Below, piece by piece: positions 61,301 through 64,000 of a stretch of 64,000 nucleotides of DNA. How positions within the stretch are numbered: the stretch's first letter is position 1; the number at the start of each line of letters is the position of its first letter. The stretch spans positions 1 through 64,000 of the forward strand of contig CALYLX010000070.1 in assembly GCA_944990035.1 (NCBI GenBank), in the 5' to 3' direction. The notes below the pieces were generated by a model. That model saw nothing but the letters and a program-made list of their open reading frames with translations, was not told where the DNA came from and did not search any database. The stretch comes from Clitopilus passeckerianus (Eukaryota; Basidiomycota; Agaricomycetes; Agaricales; Entolomataceae). The translations under genes were made by a program, and so were the position numbers.

Positions 61301-61991
61301 AGACAAATCGCAGTGATCCTCTATCTCGGGTGATTCGGGAGATATTTGCGGCTCGGATCCTTCTGATTTCTGGTTCTCGATGTTCATTCGTCAATGGGGA
61401 ATTGGCTCGTTCGAATATCCCCATCACTGGTTCTCCTTTCACATAGGCAATAACCAGGTCTTGTTCGTCATTGGGTTCTTCTAAGGGTGTTTCAATGGGT
61501 TCGGGTACGTTGGAAATGTCTAGGTGTGATTCCTCTGTGGCAGCTAGTCGTCTGATCTGGACTCGGGCAAGGGCCGTGCGTAGCGGGGATGTCTTGACGC
61601 GTTTGGGATTAATGAATAGTGTCCCCTTTTGCCAGTTGATTTCTGGATTCGTTCGCTTCAGCCATGGGAGTCCGAGGATCAGGTGTTCATTCCCTAATCC
61701 GGTGACCAGGCACCGTTCTGACGCCTTGTGTTTCCCTATCCCTATATCGATCCAGGTGTAATGGGTGATTTGCCCTGTTTTGTTGATAGTGCCGTCAACA
61801 TTCTTGGCAGTGAGAGGTTGTCGAAGGGGATGTGTTTTGATTCGATGGCGGGTGACGAATTCTTTGTCGATGAATAGTCCTTGAGCACCTGAGTCGACTA
61901 GTGCTTTGGTTTCAACGGTTCTTTCTTCATTCGGAGCAGAAACCTTAATGGGTAGACGCATAGATTTATCAAAAGGTTCTGCATACAACAT
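58305..61991 (-). CDS. gypsy pol: protease, RT, RNase H, integrase, chromodomain
   Basis: About 1228 residues from the first ATG at 61991 ([14 protein letters not shown]). Protease: [13 protein letters not shown]. Reverse transcriptase: [30 protein letters not shown] and the catalytic YMDDMLLFS. RNase H: [37 protein letters not shown]. Integrase: zinc ligands H...H...CAPCQQ, then [18 protein letters not shown] and [13 protein letters not shown] with the D, D and E. The last ~55 residues are a chromodomain ([33 protein letters not shown]), which in chromoviruses guides integration to marked chromatin. The frame stays open a few codons upstream of the ATG (to 62051), in the -1 frame relative to gag. 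No stop or frame loss is seen, so the enzyme may be active. Confidence 0.93.
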   Translation of the reverse strand: [1228 protein letters not shown]

Positions 61992-62041
61992 AGAAGAAAT
62001 CAGTATTGTGGCGGGTTCAGACGTTGACACTGGCCGCCGTT

Positions 62042-62926
62042 CTAAAAATCCTCATCGAGCTCATTCCAGAAGCTCTCCAATTCTTCCGCTTCCAACGCTC
62101 TAATGGTTCTGACAAGATCTTTGATGTTTTTCTTGCCATAGGAGTTGGTGCTGGACTGCTTTCCTCCTCTGCGTTCGGGGCATTCTCGAGAGCGATGTCC
62201 TTTCTTGAAACAGCGGAAGCATTTCCCTTCCTTCATTAACTCCTTTCTCTTTTCAAAAGATAGGGCGTCAATGTCCATGGCGTTAGGGTCTGCCGTGGTG
62301 TGGGTATTGCGGGGATTTGCGTGGGAAATAGGAGGGAGTCCCCTGTTGCGGCGGATGACGTTCTGTCCTCTACGCCATTGCGCATCAAATCGGGCAGCGT
62401 GGTCGTACCATCCGTTAATGGTGACGGGAAGAATGGGGAGGTTATAGATCTTTTCAATGATCTTGGAGTTGAGTCCTTTCTGGAAGAATTCAATCTTCGC
62501 CTTTTCATCGGTGATCCTGGAGGCAGAGATAAGGACTTTGAATTGAGATATGTAATCGTCAATTGGTCCTTTCTGCGTGAGAGCGTCGAGGGATGCAAAT
62601 GCCTGTCCTTCTCCGTCTACTGGGTAGAAGGCGTTGATGAATTCTTTCTCGAATTGTTTGAAATCGGGGAGGATGATGTCGTTATCTTTGTTTGTGTAGT
62701 TCTGGCAGAAAGATCGTTTCCATGCCAAAGCGGTTCCTTTCTTCAAAAAGAAAAGTGCAAAAGCGATTTGCTTGTTGTTGTTGTCGTAGATGTGGTCGTT
62801 CAGGCTTAGGTACATCTTGACTTCCAACAACCAAACTTCGGCATTTCTTCGGTCACCATCATATTCAAATGGTTGTCCCATTCGGAGTTCGGCGAGTTTC
62901 TTTGGTTCAGGGTTGGTCGGAGCCAT
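62042..62926 (-). CDS. gypsy gag (capsid/nucleocapsid)
   Basis: The ATG at 62926 (MAPTNPEPKKLAELRMGQPFEYDG) is the first AUG of the predicted transcript and gives 294 residues. The retrotransposon gag domain follows (AEVWLLEVKMYLSLND, FFLKKGTALAWKRSF, FKQFEKEFINAFYPVD, ISQFKVLISASRI). A nucleocapsid zinc knuckle comes next (CFRCFKKGHRSREC, CX2CX4HX4C), and the end is acidic (ESFWNELDEDF). The same frame is open a further ~135 codons upstream, to 63331, with a coding-looking Pro/Glu/Gln-rich stretch, but has no ATG there. Confidence 0.88.
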   Translation of the reverse strand: MAPTNPEPKKLAELRMGQPFEYDGDRRNAEVWLLEVKMYLSLNDHIYDNNNKQIAFALFFLKKGTALAWKRSFCQNYTNKDNDIILPDFKQFEKEFINAFYPVDGEGQAFASLDALTQKGPIDDYISQFKVLISASRITDEKAKIEFFQKGLNSKIIEKIYNLPILPVTINGWYDHAARFDAQWRRGQNVIRRNRGLPPISHANPRNTHTTADPNAMDIDALSFEKRKELMKEGKCFRCFKKGHRSRECPERRGGKQSSTNSYGKKNIKDLVRTIRALEAEELESFWNELDEDF

Positions 62927-63360
62927 TTCTGGTGGTTCTTGTTTCGGGGTTTGTGCGGGTGTCGGAGTCTGGGTCTGTCTGGGGGGTTCTGGTTCTGTTT
63001 CCGATTCTTCTTCGGGTTCTTGCTCTGTTTCTGATTCTGGTTCGGGGTTTGGCTGTGGTTTTGGTTCTGGGTTCTTTACTTCTTCGGTGAAGTAGGCGCT
63101 GCTAAGGTAGTCGCCAAATCGATATTGTCGCGGGTCTTCGTCTTTCGGTACCAAGTGTCTCCAACGGTTTGTCTTGAGGTCGAATTCTGAGTAAGTACCG
63201 TCGTCAAGTTGTACTACTCTCTCTGTCCCAGTGGGAGTTGAGGCGTTCGGCGGTCTTGAGGGAGACGTGGTTCCGGTCGGTTCTGCAAGGGTAGTTGACC
63301 TCTTGCAGTCAGGTGGTTTGGTGGTTGTGGCCTACGCTTGCGATGAGCGGGCTATCAGAT

Positions 63361-63371
63361 CAGCTTGACCT
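63361..63371 (-). other. gypsy self-primer binding site
   Basis: In element sense AGGTCAAGCTG, two bases inside the 5' LTR edge. It is the exact complement of the 11 bases CAGCTTGACCT within the LTR (63509-63519). The tRNA-type TGG start is absent. This is the Tf1-type self-priming arrangement, in which the first 11 nt of the RNA fold back. Confidence 0.7.
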
Positions 63372-63508
63372 TTTGTTAAGCTAGTATCGCTACACGCTTA
63401 ACTAAGTATCAAGGGTTCAGCTGCTTAGTCCTCTACCAGCCTTTGTAGAGACGAGCGAGAGTAATCGAGCGAGTCGAAGTTAAAGCAAATAGCGATGTAT
63501 AGGCTTTT

Positions 63509-63519
63509 AGGTCAAGCTG
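63509..63519 (-). promoter_or_regulatory. predicted gypsy transcript 5' end (self-primer)
   Basis: CAGCTTGACCT in element sense, complementary over all 11 bases to 63361-63371. In Tf1 the primer is the extreme 5' end of the RNA, so transcription is predicted to start at 63519. Confidence 0.6.
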
Positions 63520-63545
63520 GGGAAGCAAGACCGAAAGCGTGAAAG

Positions 63546-63553
63546 TATTTATA
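63546..63553 (-). promoter_or_regulatory. gypsy LTR TATA box
   Basis: TATAAATA in element sense, with its first base 34 nt upstream of the start predicted from the self-primer (63519). The distance fits RNA polymerase II initiation and independently supports that start. Confidence 0.65.
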
Positions 63554-63837
63554 CATGAAGAGTAGGGCTAAGGGTTGGGCATTGCGCAGCAATGCTAAGT
63601 AAGCAAAAGTAAGTATGACTCGGAGTGAGTCAGAGTAAGAGTCACGACGAGTCATGGTAAGTAAATATAGTACAAGTATCCCACGATCGTGAGAATACTG
63701 AGTAATCGTAGCTAAAGGGATGAGTAATGCACAGCAGTACTGAGTAATCGTATAAACGTAAGCGGGGCGGGGAATAGTAATGGTAGATGAGTAAAAGGAA
63801 AAAGAGTCCAGGTGCGTATCCAAGGTAACTGTAACAG

Positions 63838-64000
63838 TGTTGAATTAACGCGTACCACTCACATGATCTAGTATTGCACCATATCGCACCATTGTTACGC
63901 CTTCTTACGAATACGCCTCAAGGCAACTCACGTGACACTTCATGACTACTTATGACTCATTCCGTGTCACTTCTGTACTATATTTAGCACAGAACATTCT
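63838..64000 (+). repeat. copia LTR (second copy, plus orientation), cut by window end
   Basis: Begins TGTTGAATTAACG and matches the reverse complement of the copia LTRs through ACAGAACATTCT at the window end, except for a 22 bp deletion after CCACTCACATGA and scattered substitutions. It is either the 5' end of another copia element or a solo LTR. It abuts the gypsy LTR with one base (G) between. Confidence 0.9.

Larger units (their letters stand above)
56877..63836 (-). mobile_element. full-length Ty3/gypsy chromovirus (Tf1/sushi-like)
   Basis: Element of 6960 bp on the minus strand with LTRs of 464 and 463 bp (TGTTA...TAACA ends). Order from the right: 5' LTR, self-priming site, gag, pol with a C-terminal chromodomain, a third ORF, polypurine tract, 3' LTR. 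Gag and pol are open, and the LTRs differ by eleven transitions plus a one-base indel, so it is fairly young. The left flank is GGACT, but no matching duplication follows the right LTR because a second copia LTR begins one base later. Confidence 0.96.
63374..63836 (-). repeat. gypsy 5' LTR (right copy)
   Basis: 463 bp. Contains the predicted transcription start near 63519 (first base of the self-primer) and a TATA box (63546-63553). Confidence 0.95.

Noticed and set aside
63374..63836. Possibility that the gypsy 5' LTR is followed by a tRNA-type primer site
   Set aside because: No TGG start or match to a tRNA 3' end is visible beside the LTR, whereas the 11-nt self-complement is exact.

Overview
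This window is nuclear DNA of a filamentous basidiomycete, most likely an Agaricomycete (mushroom-forming fungus). The signs are genes broken by many 48-65 bp GT-AG introns, a chimeric spermidine synthase/saccharopine dehydrogenase gene, a TKL-type kinase with a C1 domain, mushroom-type secreted proteins, and Ty1/copia and chromodomain Ty3/gypsy retrotransposons. It divides into a gene-dense part (1-47.4 kb) and a transposon-rich part (47.4-64 kb).

Gene-dense part, left to right: 3' part of a short-chain dehydrogenase (+); a dynamin-family GTPase (-); a small Cys-rich secreted protein (+); a three-segment membrane protein (+); methionine sulfoxide reductase A (-); a secreted PAN/apple-like protein (+); a DUF1857/AtaL-like protein (+); tuberin/TSC2 (+) convergent with a GEN1/Yen1 Holliday-junction resolvase (-); a NagZ-like GH3 enzyme (+) sharing a 254 bp promoter with GEN1; a VHS-GAT sorting adaptor (+); an Hrp1-like two-RRM protein with a Met/Gly-rich tail (+); an AT-hook/kelch protein (+); an NCS1 nucleobase permease (-); the kinase-C1 protein (+); a gene with an MLKL-like four-helix N-terminus and a pseudokinase-like segment (-); a mitochondrial double-hotdog acyl-CoA thioesterase (-); a multi-pass membrane protein (+); and the SPE3-LYS9 chimera (+). 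Most are housekeeping or signalling genes and form no pathway cluster.

Transposon part: a full-length copia element lies on the minus strand (48578-55316; two 371 bp LTRs, 5 bp target duplication GGCTA). It has a primer site matching the anticodon arm of initiator tRNA-Met, and its pol is broken. It sits between GGGTA-rich hairpin sequences. Further right, a Ty3/gypsy chromovirus on the minus strand (56877-63836) cuts a gene whose last ~105 codons remain. It carries the signature of Tf1-type self-priming and three cistrons (gag, pol, and a third ORF at the env position with two zinc-knuckle-like motifs). The pol and third-ORF start codons each lie exactly 50 nt after the preceding stop codon. 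A second copia LTR, in the opposite orientation, abuts the right gypsy LTR and runs off the window.

The observations I would follow first are the gypsy element's gene order and translation signals, the MLKL-like pseudokinase gene with a 9-nt microexon and a GC-AG intron, and the transition-dominated, partly CpG, divergence between LTR pairs. All protein assignments come from reading translated sequence and remembered family motifs; no database search was run.
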